From positions 1 through 44,211 of the forward strand of contig JAJPJB010000052.1 of the NCBI GenBank assembly GCA_021324465.1: a stretch of DNA of 44,211 bases, in the 5' to 3' direction. Shown in pieces: positions 17,801 through 28,300 of the stretch. The notes beneath the pieces are model-generated. The model made no database searches, had not been told where the DNA came from, and saw only the letters and a list, made by a program, of their open reading frames with translations. How positions within the stretch are numbered: the first letter of the stretch is position 1; each line of letters begins with the position of its first letter. The stretch is from Hyphomicrobiaceae bacterium. Its GTDB lineage: Bacteria; Pseudomonadota; Alphaproteobacteria; Rhizobiales; Xanthobacteraceae. The position numbers and the translations under genes were made by a program.

Positions 17801-18037
17801 GGCGCGCATGATGCCGGCGATCGCGACGGCTCTCTGGAAGCCGACAATGTCTTCGCGCGCGCCGCGCACCGCCCCTTGCAGCATCTGCGCCAGCAGGCGC
17901 ACATGGGCGTCCATCCGTTCCGCAGCGCGCGGCAGCGCGATGGCGCGGATGTTGCTATAGGTCAGTAGCCCCACCGCAAGCGCCGTCAGCACGGCCAGCA
18001 CCACCATCGCCAGCGCCATACGGGTCGAGAGCTTCAT
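14858..18037 (-). CDS. Membrane-bound hybrid sensor histidine kinase (CACHE-HAMP-PAS-PAS-HisKA-HATPase-REC)
   Basis: 1059 residues from ATG 18037; a TTG 13 codons earlier is less likely. Transmembrane segments at about residues 6-28 and 326-348 flank a periplasmic double-CACHE-like sensor. A HAMP linker, two PAS domains and a HisKA box with H695 (GGIAHDFNNILTVI) follow. The HATPase shows NLAINARDAM, DNGCGIP and GKGTGLGLSM. The C-terminal receiver has D986 (LLFTDIVMPGAMNG). The HDFNN box marks the subfamily common in soil alphaproteobacteria. The periplasmic part should sense a small extracellular ligand. A FixJ-like regulator lies convergently next to it. Confidence 0.92.
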   Translation of the reverse strand: MKLSTRMALAMVVLAVLTALAVGLLTYSNIRAIALPRAAERMDAHVRLLAQMLQGAVRGAREDIVGFQRAVAIAGIMRANLAGGTDPEGGTSEAAWRQRIAERLVAELSAKTTYDQFRIIAADGRELVRVDRSGPDGAIRIVPDDELQQKSDGPFFSSAIATPPDQIYVSPVEFNYEHGVIQVPHVPVLYVATRIDTPDRKPFGIVIINVDMRPILRELAANPQPRSQIYVVDARGNYLVHPDSSQEFAADLGKPQRWQNDFPALVASFGAAQAKSALIDDGRGERVLAGLQSLNLAGGPRLAVIETTPHAVVMAPIAAVGKSTLLVGVISILCATALAVLLARSLTRPLVQMTKAVESFPGGGEAALPKAGGEIAVLGQAFKRMMRDVRSTTASLTREAEEHRRTAAELERQAERERLFSAAVRSSVDAIITMTLDGIVTGWNPAAVRLFGWSADDMLGRSIDIIVPDDRRAEIRGILKRVRNGELVDHHATVRVNREGQPIPVSLSVSPIRLSSTQVIGACKIVRDITEQRKAREALEREIAERSRIAGILDNTINSMRDAVLVADPDANIVLSNPAAARLMGIVTGMGLREWSKDKFIFMADGVTPLPLEQRPLVRALRGQTFENYEIVVRPAHDEKPFTLLTTGAPIRSNGKDAGAVVVYRDLTEAQETERQLRQAQKMEAVGQLTGGIAHDFNNILTVITGTIETLKEGVADRPDMAAVARMIEEAAERGAELTRHLLAFSRRQPLAPREVDINELAVEVGRLLRSTLGENIEIESMLDDDASLAVVDANQLTTALLNLAINARDAMLNGGKLTIETADVVLDDGYASVNADVRPGPYVMIAVSDNGCGIPPGIIDKVFDPFFTTKAVGKGTGLGLSMVYGFVKQSGGHIKIYSEEGHGTTIKMYLPRAGGEAPQELDGAALMPIDGGHETVLTVEDDPLVRNYVVAQVRGLGYRTLAATNASEALALIDSDSVIDLLFTDIVMPGAMNGKELADEAVRRRPKLKVLFTSGYAENAIMHHGRLDPGVLLLPKPYRKAQLAQMIRMALSGAQAVR

Positions 18038-18243
18038 CGCCGCGCTCGTGCGAAATGACGTCGGAACCCTGCGCAATTACTGTCGAAGCAAGATACAACT
18101 TCCGACTGTCTCGCCGTGCAAGCTAAATTATCGGCAGTCCCTGCAGGGCGCCAAGGCCCGGTTCTCAAATTTATTGGCATTCCCTCGGGCGCGTCCGTGG
18201 TCTGCATATCCAAAGGCCGCCGCGCTGGTTTATGGTTGGCCGC
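18038..18243. other. Divergent promoter region, hybrid kinase / alcohol dehydrogenase
   Basis: 206 bases between two divergent starts. It must contain promoters for both genes; I cannot assign convincing hexamers. No repeat or open frame of note. Confidence 0.4.
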
Positions 18244-19227
18244 ATGCATGCGATGACGCTGCAACACGTTGGCGAGCCGCTCGCCCTCGTCGAGCGGCCG
18301 GATCCCGAGCCCGGGCAAGGCGAGGTGAGGGTGAAGGTTGCCGCCTGCGGCGTCTGCCGCACCGACCTGCATGTGGTCGACGGCGAGCTGCCCAATCCAA
18401 AACTGCCGGTCGTGCCCGGCCACGAGATCGTCGGCCGCGTCGACCTCATCGGCTCGGGCGTTGCCGATCTGAAAGTCGGCATGCGTGTCGGCATTCCCTG
18501 GCTCGGTAGCACTTGCGGCGTGTGCCCTTACTGCCGTGCGGGCCGCGAAAATCTATGCGATCGGCCGCTGTTTACCGGCTATACGCGCGACGGCGGCTAT
18601 GCGAGCCACGTCGTCGCCGATGCGCGCTTTGTTGTCGCGCTGCCGGCAAGCGGCGACGACGTCGCGACCGCGCCTTTGCTGTGCGCCGGGCTGATCGGCT
18701 GGCGTTCGCTCAAGATCGCTGGCGACGGCAAGAGGATCGGCTTTTACGGCTTCGGCGCCGCCGCCCATATCATCGCGCAGGTTGCGGTTTGGCAGGGCCG
18801 CGACATCTACGCCTTCACGCGGCCGGGCGACACTGCGGCGCAAGCTTTCGCCAAAAAGCTTGGCGCGGTATGGGCGGGAGACGCGGATCAGACGCCGCCC
18901 GAGCCGCTCGATTGCGCCATCATCTATGCGCCGGTCGGCGCGCTGGTGCCGGCCGCGCTGCGCGCGGTGCGCAAAGGCGGGCGCGTGGTCTGCGCCGGGA
19001 TTCACATGAGCGACGTTCCGCGCTTTCCCTACAGTATTCTCTGGGAGGAGCGGGAGTTGAAATCGGTCGCCAATCTCACGCGGGCGGACGGCGTGGAGTT
19101 CTTTGACGTGGTGCCGCAGGTAAAGATCAAGACGCATACCGTGCCTTACCCGCTCAGCCGCGCCAACGAGGCTTTGTCGGACTTGCGAAACGGCCAACTG
19201 CAGGGCGCCGCAGTCTTGCTGCCGTGA
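18244..19227 (+). CDS. Zinc-dependent alcohol dehydrogenase (MDR superfamily)
   Basis: 327 residues from ATG 18244 (start MHAMTLQH, the usual form for this subfamily). Catalytic zinc ligands are C38 and H60-E61 ([18 protein letters not shown]). The structural zinc site has four cysteines, C91, C94, C97 and C105 ([15 protein letters not shown]). The cofactor-binding region [15 protein letters not shown] replaces the classic GxGxxG with GFGAAA, as in the LadR/AdhA-like zinc-binding dehydrogenases that prefer NADP(H) or short alcohols. The reaction is reversible alcohol/aldehyde oxidation. It is convergent with the APH/AAA gene, with only 3 bases between stops. Confidence 0.88.
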   Translation: MHAMTLQHVGEPLALVERPDPEPGQGEVRVKVAACGVCRTDLHVVDGELPNPKLPVVPGHEIVGRVDLIGSGVADLKVGMRVGIPWLGSTCGVCPYCRAGRENLCDRPLFTGYTRDGGYASHVVADARFVVALPASGDDVATAPLLCAGLIGWRSLKIAGDGKRIGFYGFGAAAHIIAQVAVWQGRDIYAFTRPGDTAAQAFAKKLGAVWAGDADQTPPEPLDCAIIYAPVGALVPAALRAVRKGGRVVCAGIHMSDVPRFPYSILWEERELKSVANLTRADGVEFFDVVPQVKIKTHTVPYPLSRANEALSDLRNGQLQGAAVLLP

Positions 19228-19230
19228 AAA

Positions 19231-20814
19231 TCACGACGAGACACGGCCTTGGCTGCGCCGAAGCAATTCGGCTCGCGCCTGGTCCAGCGTTTCTTCGGGC
19301 GAGCCTGACGCATCGATGATTTCCCAAGCTACATCGCCGATGGCGTAATCCTCCTGCCGGCGCGCGATAGTAGTGTCGGCGTCCGATGCATCGGGACCGC
19401 GTGATCCGACGCGGCTCAATCGCGTCGACAGATCGGCAACAAGAAACAATCCGTGAAAATCGGCGCCGCTGTCGATCGCCTTGGCCTCGATGGCCGCGCG
19501 CTGATGCGGCCTGGCGAAAACCGCGTCGACGATGACCGAATGACCGGCGCGCGCGACGCGCCCGGCCTTGTCGATCAACAGCGCGTAGACCTGCGCGGTG
19601 ATTTCGGGTCGATAGGCCTCGATCGGCAAACGCTCGTTTTCGGCGCTGCCATGCAGCGCCTTGCGCTCGACATCGGAGCGAAGTACCAGCGCTCCCGGCA
19701 GCGGTGCAAGCAAAGGCGCCAGCGCACGGGCCAGCACCGATTTTCCGGTGCCGGATAATCCGCCGGTGCAGACGATCATCGGTTTGTTCGGCTGCAGAAG
19801 CTTCAGCGCCAGCGCGAAATATTTTTGCGCCGACCGTGCCAGGGCATCTTTGTCTGCCGGTGCCGTGAGCGCGAGTTTTGCCGCTGTGACCTTGGCGCGG
19901 ATGGCGGCGCGCAGCGACATGAAAAACGGCAGGGCGGCAATGCCGTCGCAGTCCTCGACGCGGCGCGCCGCGGCAAAATACCCGTTCAGGACGATATTGG
20001 CGCTGCGCTCCAGGCCGCGCTCGACGAGATCCATCAAGAGAAAAGCGAGATCATAGAGCAGGTCGCCTGCGGCGAACGTCGGGTCGAATTCCAGCGCGTC
20101 GAAGGCAACAGGGTCGCCGTCGAGAACGGCGACATTGCCGAGATGAAGATCGCCGTGGCCGCGACGAATGAGTCCTAACCTGCCGCGCGCCACGAGCAGC
20201 GGGCGCAGCCGCGAGAGAGTCGCCAGCATTTTTTGTTGCAGCGCCGCGACGTCGCCGCGCGCAAACAGATCACCACGTGCGTCGAACGCGGCGGTGTTTT
20301 CGATGATGAACCCTTCGAGCGCGGCAATCCAGGCGCTCGGCTCGACCGGACTGGCGCGCTCATGCATCGCGGCAACGGCGATTGCGAGCTTGTGCGCCAG
20401 CGTGTCGTCCAGCTCGCCGCGCGCGGCGAGATGATCGAGCGTCGCGTTCTCGTCGAACCGCGCCATTTCCACCGCCCATTCCACCGGCTCACCGGCGCCG
20501 TCCAAGGCGAGCGCTCCATCCGCCTCGCGCGTGATCGGCACGATACGCCGATAGAGCTGCGGCGCGAAAGCGCGGTTGACCGCGAGCTCGGCCGCACAGG
20601 CGGCCTTGCGCTTGTCCAAGGTCGAATAATCGAGAAACGGATATCGCACCGCGCGCTTGATCTTGATCGCGCGGTCGCCGGCCAGAAACACGCTCGCCGC
20701 ATGGGTGTCGCAGCGCCGCACCTCGGCGACACCATAGGTCGCAGGATCGGCGAGCAGCTTTAACACGGCGGCTTGCGACCTGTGCATCGTGGGCGCGGAG
20801 TTGACGTCTGACAT
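19231..20814 (-). CDS. Fused aminoglycoside phosphotransferase-like kinase and AAA/P-loop kinase protein
   Basis: 527 residues with two parts. The N-terminal half has an APH/choline-kinase fold with the catalytic Brenner motif HGDLHLGN (220-227) and a downstream DALEFDP. The C-terminal half is a P-loop kinase of the Zeta-toxin/shikimate-kinase-like AAA_33 type with Walker A GGLSGTGKS (351-359). This fusion is a known conserved arrangement in proteobacteria (COG2187 plus COG0645) without a settled substrate; it is not evidence of aminoglycoside resistance. It is divergent from the MgtC gene. Confidence 0.87.
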   Translation of the reverse strand: MSDVNSAPTMHRSQAAVLKLLADPATYGVAEVRRCDTHAASVFLAGDRAIKIKRAVRYPFLDYSTLDKRKAACAAELAVNRAFAPQLYRRIVPITREADGALALDGAGEPVEWAVEMARFDENATLDHLAARGELDDTLAHKLAIAVAAMHERASPVEPSAWIAALEGFIIENTAAFDARGDLFARGDVAALQQKMLATLSRLRPLLVARGRLGLIRRGHGDLHLGNVAVLDGDPVAFDALEFDPTFAAGDLLYDLAFLLMDLVERGLERSANIVLNGYFAAARRVEDCDGIAALPFFMSLRAAIRAKVTAAKLALTAPADKDALARSAQKYFALALKLLQPNKPMIVCTGGLSGTGKSVLARALAPLLAPLPGALVLRSDVERKALHGSAENERLPIEAYRPEITAQVYALLIDKAGRVARAGHSVIVDAVFARPHQRAAIEAKAIDSGADFHGLFLVADLSTRLSRVGSRGPDASDADTTIARRQEDYAIGDVAWEIIDASGSPEETLDQARAELLRRSQGRVSS

Positions 20815-20929
20815 GGCGGAGAAACGCCCGCATGGATGAGATTACGAGGCCGCGTCCCGCGCTCGCTTGCGCCGCGGGACGGGTCCGATCGGCGGCGCAA
20901 CTCCACACCAAGTACCGCGTTTATTCAAC

Positions 20930-21676
20930 ATGGCGAACCCGTTTATTTCGTCGGCGCTGCTTGGCACCGCCATGCCGCTGCAACTGACCTGGCAGGATCT
21001 TGTCGTTCGTTTGGTATGCACGCTGATCGCCGGCGCGATCATCGGCTATGACCGCGGCGAGCGCGGCAAGGCGGCGGGACTGCGCACCACGATCCTGGTC
21101 TGCCTTGCGGCATCGGTGGCGATGCTGCAGATGAATTATCCGCTCACGCTGAGCGGCAAGGCGTCCGATTCGTTCATCACCAACGACCTGATGCGGCTGC
21201 CGCTCGGCATCTTGACCGGCGTCGGCTTCATCGGCGGCGGCGCGATCTTGCGCCGCGGCAGTCTTGTCATCGGCGTCACCACGGCGGCGACGCTGTGGTA
21301 CGTCACGGTGATCGGGCTGTGCTTCGGCGGCGGCCAGGTCCTGCTTGGTTGGGCGGCGACGGCAATCGGCTTTCTGGTGCTGCGGGGTCTACGTCGGCTG
21401 GAAAGCTATATGGCGGTGGAGCAGCACGCCCGTCTGCAGATCACGGTCGACGAGACCGGCCCCGGCGAACAGGAAATTCGCGACTGGCTCGCCAAAGGCG
21501 CGATCCGGGTGCGCAATATCGACCTCGCGAGCGGCGGCGGCTCGCGGACTTACACATTGAATGTGTTGAAGGTGCACGAGCCGCGCGCGGCAAGCGCCTG
21601 CGCGATGCCTGCTGCGGTCGAGCGATTGAGCCGGCGCCCGGGCGTTCGCGCGCTGGCATGGCAGGTGACGGACTGA
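20930..21676 (+). CDS. MgtC/SapB family membrane protein
   Basis: 248 residues. An N-terminal MgtC domain has four or so hydrophobic segments and the family motif GYDRGERGKAAGLRTTILVC, then LTGVGFIGGGAILRRG and GVTTAATLWYVTVIGLC. A soluble C-terminal ACT-like domain follows (from about residue 170). MgtC proteins sit in the inner membrane and are linked to growth at low magnesium and to control of the F-type ATP synthase or of membrane potential. The start is taken at ATG 20930; an alternative is the Met 14 codons later. It is divergent from the APH/AAA gene. Confidence 0.88.
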   Translation: MANPFISSALLGTAMPLQLTWQDLVVRLVCTLIAGAIIGYDRGERGKAAGLRTTILVCLAASVAMLQMNYPLTLSGKASDSFITNDLMRLPLGILTGVGFIGGGAILRRGSLVIGVTTAATLWYVTVIGLCFGGGQVLLGWAATAIGFLVLRGLRRLESYMAVEQHARLQITVDETGPGEQEIRDWLAKGAIRVRNIDLASGGGSRTYTLNVLKVHEPRAASACAMPAAVERLSRRPGVRALAWQVTD

Positions 21677-21684
21677 ACGTGCGG

Positions 21685-21894
21685 CTAGCTGCTTTCCTGC
21701 CCGGGCTCACCCGGCGCCTCGCCCTCGCCAGCCGTCCTGAATTGGTTTTCCACCTGGTCGGCGAGCCTGCCCCAGGCTTGCGCCATCTTGAGGAGGAACA
21801 GTCGGCGATTGGTATCCGAGACACGCCTGGCGATCTCAAGACAATTGGCGGCGTACAGCCGGTAACAAGCAGTATCCTCTTTACGCCCCGCCAT
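21685..21894 (-). CDS. Small conserved hypothetical protein (YR..A..CL / LL.MA..W family)
   Basis: 69 residues, helical and soluble. The pattern YRLYAANCLEIARRVSD, then RRLFLLKMAQAWGRLADQVE, is a recurrent small-protein family in Bradyrhizobium and relatives, often in many copies per genome and without known function. The end (GEGEAPGEPGQESS) is disordered. It is convergent with the MgtC gene, with 8 bases between stops. Confidence 0.75.
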   Translation of the reverse strand: MAGRKEDTACYRLYAANCLEIARRVSDTNRRLFLLKMAQAWGRLADQVENQFRTAGEGEAPGEPGQESS

Positions 21895-22302
21895 TGCCGG
21901 CGCCCCTAAGTGCCTCGATCTGTTAAAAAGATGCGGGGCTTGACTTGGTTCCTGTGGCGTTCCGCCGCCGGGCCGGATTTATCCACAGAAGCCGTCCGGA
22001 AAACCGGCTCCGGCAATGTTGTCCGGAACCTTCTTTGACCGACCGCGTTTGCGTCAAGGCACAAAGGCCGAGGTGGATCGTGAGGGGGAGTTCACGCCGA
22101 ATCGGGCGGCTTAGGCTGCGGGACTTGTTCCCGCTGGGCAGGTTCCATGCTGCGTCAAAGCGCCGCCGACGCTGGCTCCGGGCGCGGCGGCCGGCCGAGT
22201 CCACAACAGAACACCACCCGCTAACAGAACACTACGCGCTCGAGCGCCACATCCTCGATTACCGTATGCTCGACGGCGTGCGGCTGGGTTTCGGAGAGAT
22301 CT
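21895..22302. other. Long leader region of the poly-HAMP kinase
   Basis: 408 bases between the small hypothetical gene and the giant kinase, which are divergent. It contains an EcfG-like promoter at 22025-22049 and therefore possibly a 5' untranslated region of about 240 bases. GGAGA sits 6 bases before the kinase start. I see no convincing small gene in it. Confidence 0.5.
22025..22049 (+). promoter_or_regulatory. Candidate EcfG (general stress sigma factor) promoter
   Basis: GGAAC (22025-22029), a 16-base spacer and CGTT (22046-22049) match exactly the alphaproteobacterial EcfG consensus GGAAC-N16/17-CGTT. It reads rightward, about 250 bases before the poly-HAMP kinase. Such a 9-base match is expected by chance roughly once in a window this size on both strands, so the intergenic position and orientation carry much of the weight. 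Confidence 0.5.
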
Positions 22303-25300
22303 ATGCGGACCACTAGAACTGGTGCGCGTGCCGGACGGAACGGTACGCCGGTATCCCCGATTCCCCAGATTGCCAAGGCGGTGGCAAAACAGGCCCGGGA
22401 ATCGCTCAATGGCGACACTGATGCGCACGGCCTGACTGAGCTGTTGCACGCGCTGCGGGCGATGCGGGTCGGCGACTTCTCGGTGCGCATGTCCGGCGAC
22501 CGCGTCGGCATCATCGGCAAGATCGCCGATACATTTAATGACATCGTTGCCACCAATCAGCGCATGGCCCGCCAGCTCGAGCGGGTCGGCCAGGTGGTCG
22601 GCCGTGACGGTCGCACCCGCCAGCGCGTGCGCTTCGGCCTGTCCGACGGCGCCTGGGGTGAGATGGAGGCGAGCGTCAATTCGCTGATCGATGATCTGTT
22701 GTGGCCGACCACGGAGGTGACCCGCGCCATCGCCGCGGTGGCGCAGGGCGATCTGCTGCAGACCGTGCCGCTCGATGTCGACGGCCGGCGGCTCAAAGGT
22801 GAGTTCCTGCGCTCGGCCGAGATCGTCAACCGGATGATCAAGCAGCTCAATGTGTTCACGTCCGAGGTGACGCGCGTCGCGCGCGAGGTCGGCACCGAGG
22901 GCAAGCTTGGCGGCCAGGCCCAGGTCGGCGGCGTGACCGGCGTGTGGAAGGAGTTGACCGAATCGGTCAACTCGATGGCCTCCAACCTGACCGCGCAGGT
23001 CCGCAACATCGCCGAAGTGACCATCGCGGTCGCCAACGGCGACCTGTCGAAAAAGATCACCGTCGACGTGCGCGGCGAAATTCTGCAGCTCAAGGAAGCC
23101 ATCAATACGATGGTCGATCAGCTGCGCTCGTTTGCGTCGGAGGTGACGCGCGTCGCGCGCGAGGTCGGCACCGACGGCAAGCTCGGCGGCCAGGCCATCG
23201 TGCCCGGCGTTGCCGGCACCTGGAAGGATTTGACCGACTCGGTCAACGCCATGTGCGGCAACCTGACCGACCAGGTGCGCAACATCGCGCATGTGACCAC
23301 GGCCGTGGCGCGCGGCGACCTGTCGCGCAAGATCACCGTCGACGTGCGCGGCGAAATTTTGGAGCTGAAGGACACCATCAACACGATGGTGGACCAGCTC
23401 AATGCGTTTGCTTCGGAAGTCACGCGCGTCGCCCGCGAGGTCGGCACCGAAGGCAAGCTCGGCGGCCAGGCGCAGGTGCCGGGCGTCGCCGGCACCTGGA
23501 AGGACCTGACCGACAGCGTCAACTTCATGGCCGGCAACCTCACCGCGCAGGTGCGCAATATTGCCGACGTTGCCACCGCCATCGCCGGCGGCGACCTGTC
23601 GAAGAAGATCACGGTCAACGTCTCCGGCGAAATTCTGCAGCTCAAAGAAACCATCAACACGATGGTCGATCAGCTCAACGCCTTCGCCGGCGAGGTGACG
23701 CGGGTGGCGCGCGAGGTCGGCACCGAGGGCCGCCTGGGCGGCCAGGCCAATGTGCTCGGCGTCGCCGGTACCTGGAAGGACCTGACCGACTCGGTCAACT
23801 CGATGGCGTCGAACCTGACCGCGCAGGTCCGCAATATCGCCGAAGTGTCGACGGCCATCGCCAATGGCGACCTGTCGAAGAAAATCACCGTCGACGTGCG
23901 CGGCGAAATCCTCGAGCTGAAAGACACCATCAATACCATGGTCGACCAGCTCAATGCCTTCGCCGGCGAGGTGACGCGCGTCGCGCGCGAGGTCGGCACC
24001 GAAGGCAAGCTCGGCGGCCAAGCCATGGTGCGCGGCGTCGCCGGCACGTGGAAAGACTTGACCGACTCGGTCAACTCGATGGCTTCGAATCTGACCGGCC
24101 AGGTGCGCAACATCGCCGAGGTCGCCACCGCCGTGGCGCGCGGCGACCTCTCCCGCAAGATCACCGTCGACGTGCGCGGCGAGATTTTGGAGCTGAAGGA
24201 TACGCTCAACACAATGGTCGACCAGCTCAACGCGTTTGCCGCCGAGGTGACGCGCGTTGCGCGCGAGGTCGGCACCGAAGGCAAGCTCGGCGGCCAGGCG
24301 CAAGTGCCGGGCGTCGGCGGCACCTGGAAGGACCTGACCGACTCGGTCAATTCCATGGCGTCGAACCTCACCGCGCAGGTGCGCAATATCGCCGAAGTGT
24401 CGACCGCCATCGCCAACGGCGACCTGTCGAAGAAGATCACGGTCGACGTGCGCGGCGAGATCCTGCAGCTGAAGGAAACGCTGAACACGATGGTGGATCA
24501 GCTCAACCGCTTCGCCGGCGAGGTGACGCGTGTCGCGCGCGAGGTCGGCACCGAAGGCCGGCTCGGCGGTCAGGCCAACGTCCCGGGCGTCGCCGGTACC
24601 TGGAAGGATTTAACCGACAGCGTCAACTCGATGGCCGGCAATCTCACGGCGCAGGTGCGCAACATCGCCGAGGTCACCACCGCGGTGGCGCGCGGCGATC
24701 TCGGGCGCAAAATCACCGTCGACGTGAAGGGCGAAATTCTCGAGCTGAAGAACACCATCAATACGATGGTGGACCAGCTCAACGCCTTTGCCTCAGAAGT
24801 GACGCGCGTCGCGCGCGAGGTCGGCACCGAAGGCAAGCTCGGCGGCCAGGCGCAAGTGCCCGGCGTCGCCGGCACCTGGAAGGACCTCACCGACAATGTC
24901 AACTTCATGGCGTCGAACCTGACCGCACAGGTGCGCAACATCGCCGAGGTTGCGACCGCCATCGCCGGCGGCGACTTGTCGAAGAAGATTACCGTCGACG
25001 TACGCGGCGAAATGCTGCTGCTCAAAGACACGCTCAACACGATGGTCGAGCAGCTGCGCTCCTTTGCCGCCGAGGTGACGCGCGTGGCGCGCGAGGTCGG
25101 CACCGACGGCCGGCTCGGCGGTCAGGCGGTGGTGCCGGGCGTCGCCGGCACCTGGAAGGACCTCACCGACAACGTCAACCTGCTGGCGGCAAATCTCACC
25201 ACGCAGGTGCGCAATATCGCCGAAGTGACCACGGCCGTGGCGCGCGGCGACCTCAGCCGCAAGATCACCGTCGATGTGAAGGGCGAAATCCTCGAACTGA

Positions 25301-28300
25301 AGAACACCATCAATACAATGGTTGACCAGCTCAACGGCTTCGCCTCGGAAGTGACGCGCGTGGCGCGCGAGGTTGGCACCGAAGGTCTGCTCGGCGGCCA
25401 GGCGGTGGTGCCGGGCGTCGCCGGCACCTGGAAGGACCTGACCGACACCGTCAACGTGATGGCCGCCAACCTGACCGAACAGGTGCGCGGCATCGTCAAG
25501 GTGGTGACCGCCGTCGCCAACGGCGATCTCAAGCAGAACCTCGCGGTGAAATCCAAAGGCGAGGTGGCGGCGCTCGCCGAGACCATCAACAATATGACTG
25601 AGACGCTCGCGACCTTCGCCGACCAGGTGACCACGGTAGCCCGCGAAGTCGGCGTCGAAGGGCGGCTCGGCGGCCAGGCCAACGTGCCAGGCGCGGCCGG
25701 TACGTGGAAGGATTTGACCGGCAACGTCAACCTGCTCGCGGCGAATTTGACCACGCAGGTGCGCGCCATCGCCGAGGTGGCGACCGCGGTGACCAAGGGC
25801 GACCTGACGCGCTCGATTCAGGTGGATGCGCGCGGCGAGGTGGCCGAGCTTAAAGACAATATCAACACCATGATCGACAATTTGCGGCTCACCACCGACC
25901 GCAATACCGAACAGGATTGGCTGAAGACCAACCTCGCCCGCTTCACCAATATGTTGCAGGGCCAGCGCGACCTGACCACGGTCGGCCGCCTATTGCTCTC
26001 CGAACTCACGCCGCTGGTCAATGCGCAGCAGGGCGTCATCTATCAGATGGAAGGCGAGGAGCCGCAGGAGCGTCTCAATCTGCTCGCCGCCTATGCCGAT
26101 GACGAACCGGGCCGCCATCCGCAGATGCTGCGGCTTGGCGAGGGCCTGATCGGCCAGTGCGCGCTCGACAAGCGACGCCTGTTGATCAACGAGATTCCCG
26201 AGAACGTGGTGCCGATCTCGTCGGCTCTGTTCAAAGTGCCGCCGCGCAACATCATCGTGCTGCCGGTGCTGTTCGAAAATCAGGTCAAGGCGGTGATCGA
26301 GCTCGCCTCGGTCCACGAATTCACCGCGCTGCAGACCATGTTTCTCGAGCAGCTCACCTCGTCGATCGGCATCGTGCTCAACTCGATCGAAGCGACCATG
26401 CAGACCGAAGGCCTGCTCAAGCAGTCGCAGCAGCTGGCCGGAGAGTTGCAGGCGCAGCAGAAGGAGCTGCAGCAGACCAACGAACAGCTCGAACAGAAGG
26501 CGCAGCAGCTCGCCGAGCGCAACGTCGAAGTGGAGCGCAAGAACCAGGAAATCGAGCAGGCACGGCGCGCGCTCGAGGAAAAGGCCACCGAGCTGGCGCT
26601 GACCTCGAAGTACAAGTCGGAATTCCTGGCCAATATGTCGCACGAGCTGCGCACGCCGCTCAATTCGATCCTGATCTTGGGCCAGCAGCTCTCCGACAAT
26701 CCGGAAGGCAATCTGACCCCGAAACAGGTCGACTTCGCCCGCACCATTCACGGCGCCGGCACCGACCTGCTCAACCTCATCAGCGACATTTTGGACTTGT
26801 CGAAAATCGAGTCCGGCACCGTTACGGTCGATGCCGAAGAAGTGTTCTTCTCCAATCTGCTCGACATGGTGGCGCGGCCCTTCCGCCACGAGGCGGAGAC
26901 GCGGCAGTTGTCGTTCGAGGTTCACGTCGATCCCAATCTCGGCCGCACCATCACGACCGATACCAAGCGCTTGCAGCAGGTGCTCAAGAACCTCCTGTCG
27001 AACGCGTTCAAGTTCACCGCGCAGGGCGGCGTGCGCCTGACCGTGAATGCCGCCGCCGGCGGCTGGACCGCCGATCACCCGGTGCTGAGCCAGGCCTCGG
27101 CCGTGGTGTCCTTCGAAGTCACCGATACCGGCATCGGCATTCCGCAGGAGAAGCAGAAGATCATCTTCGAGGCGTTCCAGCAGGCCGACGCCTCGACCAG
27201 CCGCAAATATGGCGGCACCGGCCTCGGCCTGGCCATCAGCCGCGAACTGGCGAGCCTGTTAGGCGGCGAAATCCACCTGCGCAGCGCGCCGGGCCAGGGC
27301 TCGACCTTCACGCTCTATCTGCCGATCAAATATGCCGGTCCGAGTTCGCCGTTGCACGGCACGGCCGCAACGGCGGCCACCGGCGGCGCCGCGCAGCTGC
27401 CCGGCGTGCCTGTTGTACCGGAGCGTCCGGTCGAGCCGATCCCGGACGACCGGCTCGACATCCAGGCCGGCGACGCCATTCTCCTCATCGTCGAGGACGA
27501 CCCGCATTATGCCCGCATCCTGGTCGATCTCGCGCGCGACAAGGGCTTCAAGGCGCTGTTGGCGATGCGCGGCGACGATGCGCTCAATCTTGCCAAGCAA
27601 TATCAGCCGACCGCGGTCTCGCTCGACGTGTTCCTGCCCGACATGCTCGGCTGGAACGTGCTGAGCCAGCTCAAGCAGAACCCGCTGACGCGGCACATTC
27701 CGGTGCAGATCGTCTCGCTCGACGAGGACCGGCAGCACGGGCTCGCCCGCGGCGCCTTTGCCTTCGTCAATAAGCCGACCACGCGGGAGGGCATCGAGGA
27801 AGCGCTCTCGCGCATCAAGGAATTCGCCGAGCCGCGCAAGAGGCGCCTCCTGGTGGTCGAGGACAATGCCGTCGAGCAGATGAGCATCGACGAATTGCTT
27901 GGTCACGACGATATCGAGATCATCAACGTCGAGACCGGCGGCGAGGCGTTGACCGCGCTGCGCGAGACTCCATGCGATTGCGTCGTGCTGGATCTGCGCC
28001 TGCCGGACATGTCGGGCTTCGAAGTGCTCGAACGGATGCGCGCCGACAGCGCGCTTGCCGAAGTCCCGGTCGTTGTTTTTACCGGCCGCGAATTGTCGGC
28101 CGAAGAGGACGCGCAGCTGCACAGCATGGCGCGCAGCATCGTGGTCAAAGGCGTCGAATCGCCGGAGCGGCTGCTCGATGAGACCGCGCTGTTTTTGCAC
28201 CGCATTATCACCGATCTGCCGCCGGAAAAGCAGCAGATGCTGCAGCGACTCAATTCTTCGGACGAAGACCTGGTCGGCCGCACGGTTCTGCTCGTCGACG

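Noticed and set aside
19231-20814. Aminoglycoside resistance gene
   Set aside because: The APH-like fold is fused to a P-loop kinase in a conserved housekeeping-type family; nothing indicates resistance or a mobile context.
22864-25899. Regularly spaced repeats as a CRISPR-like or satellite array
   Set aside because: The units are 276 bases, contiguous, in frame, without spacers, and encode HAMP domains.
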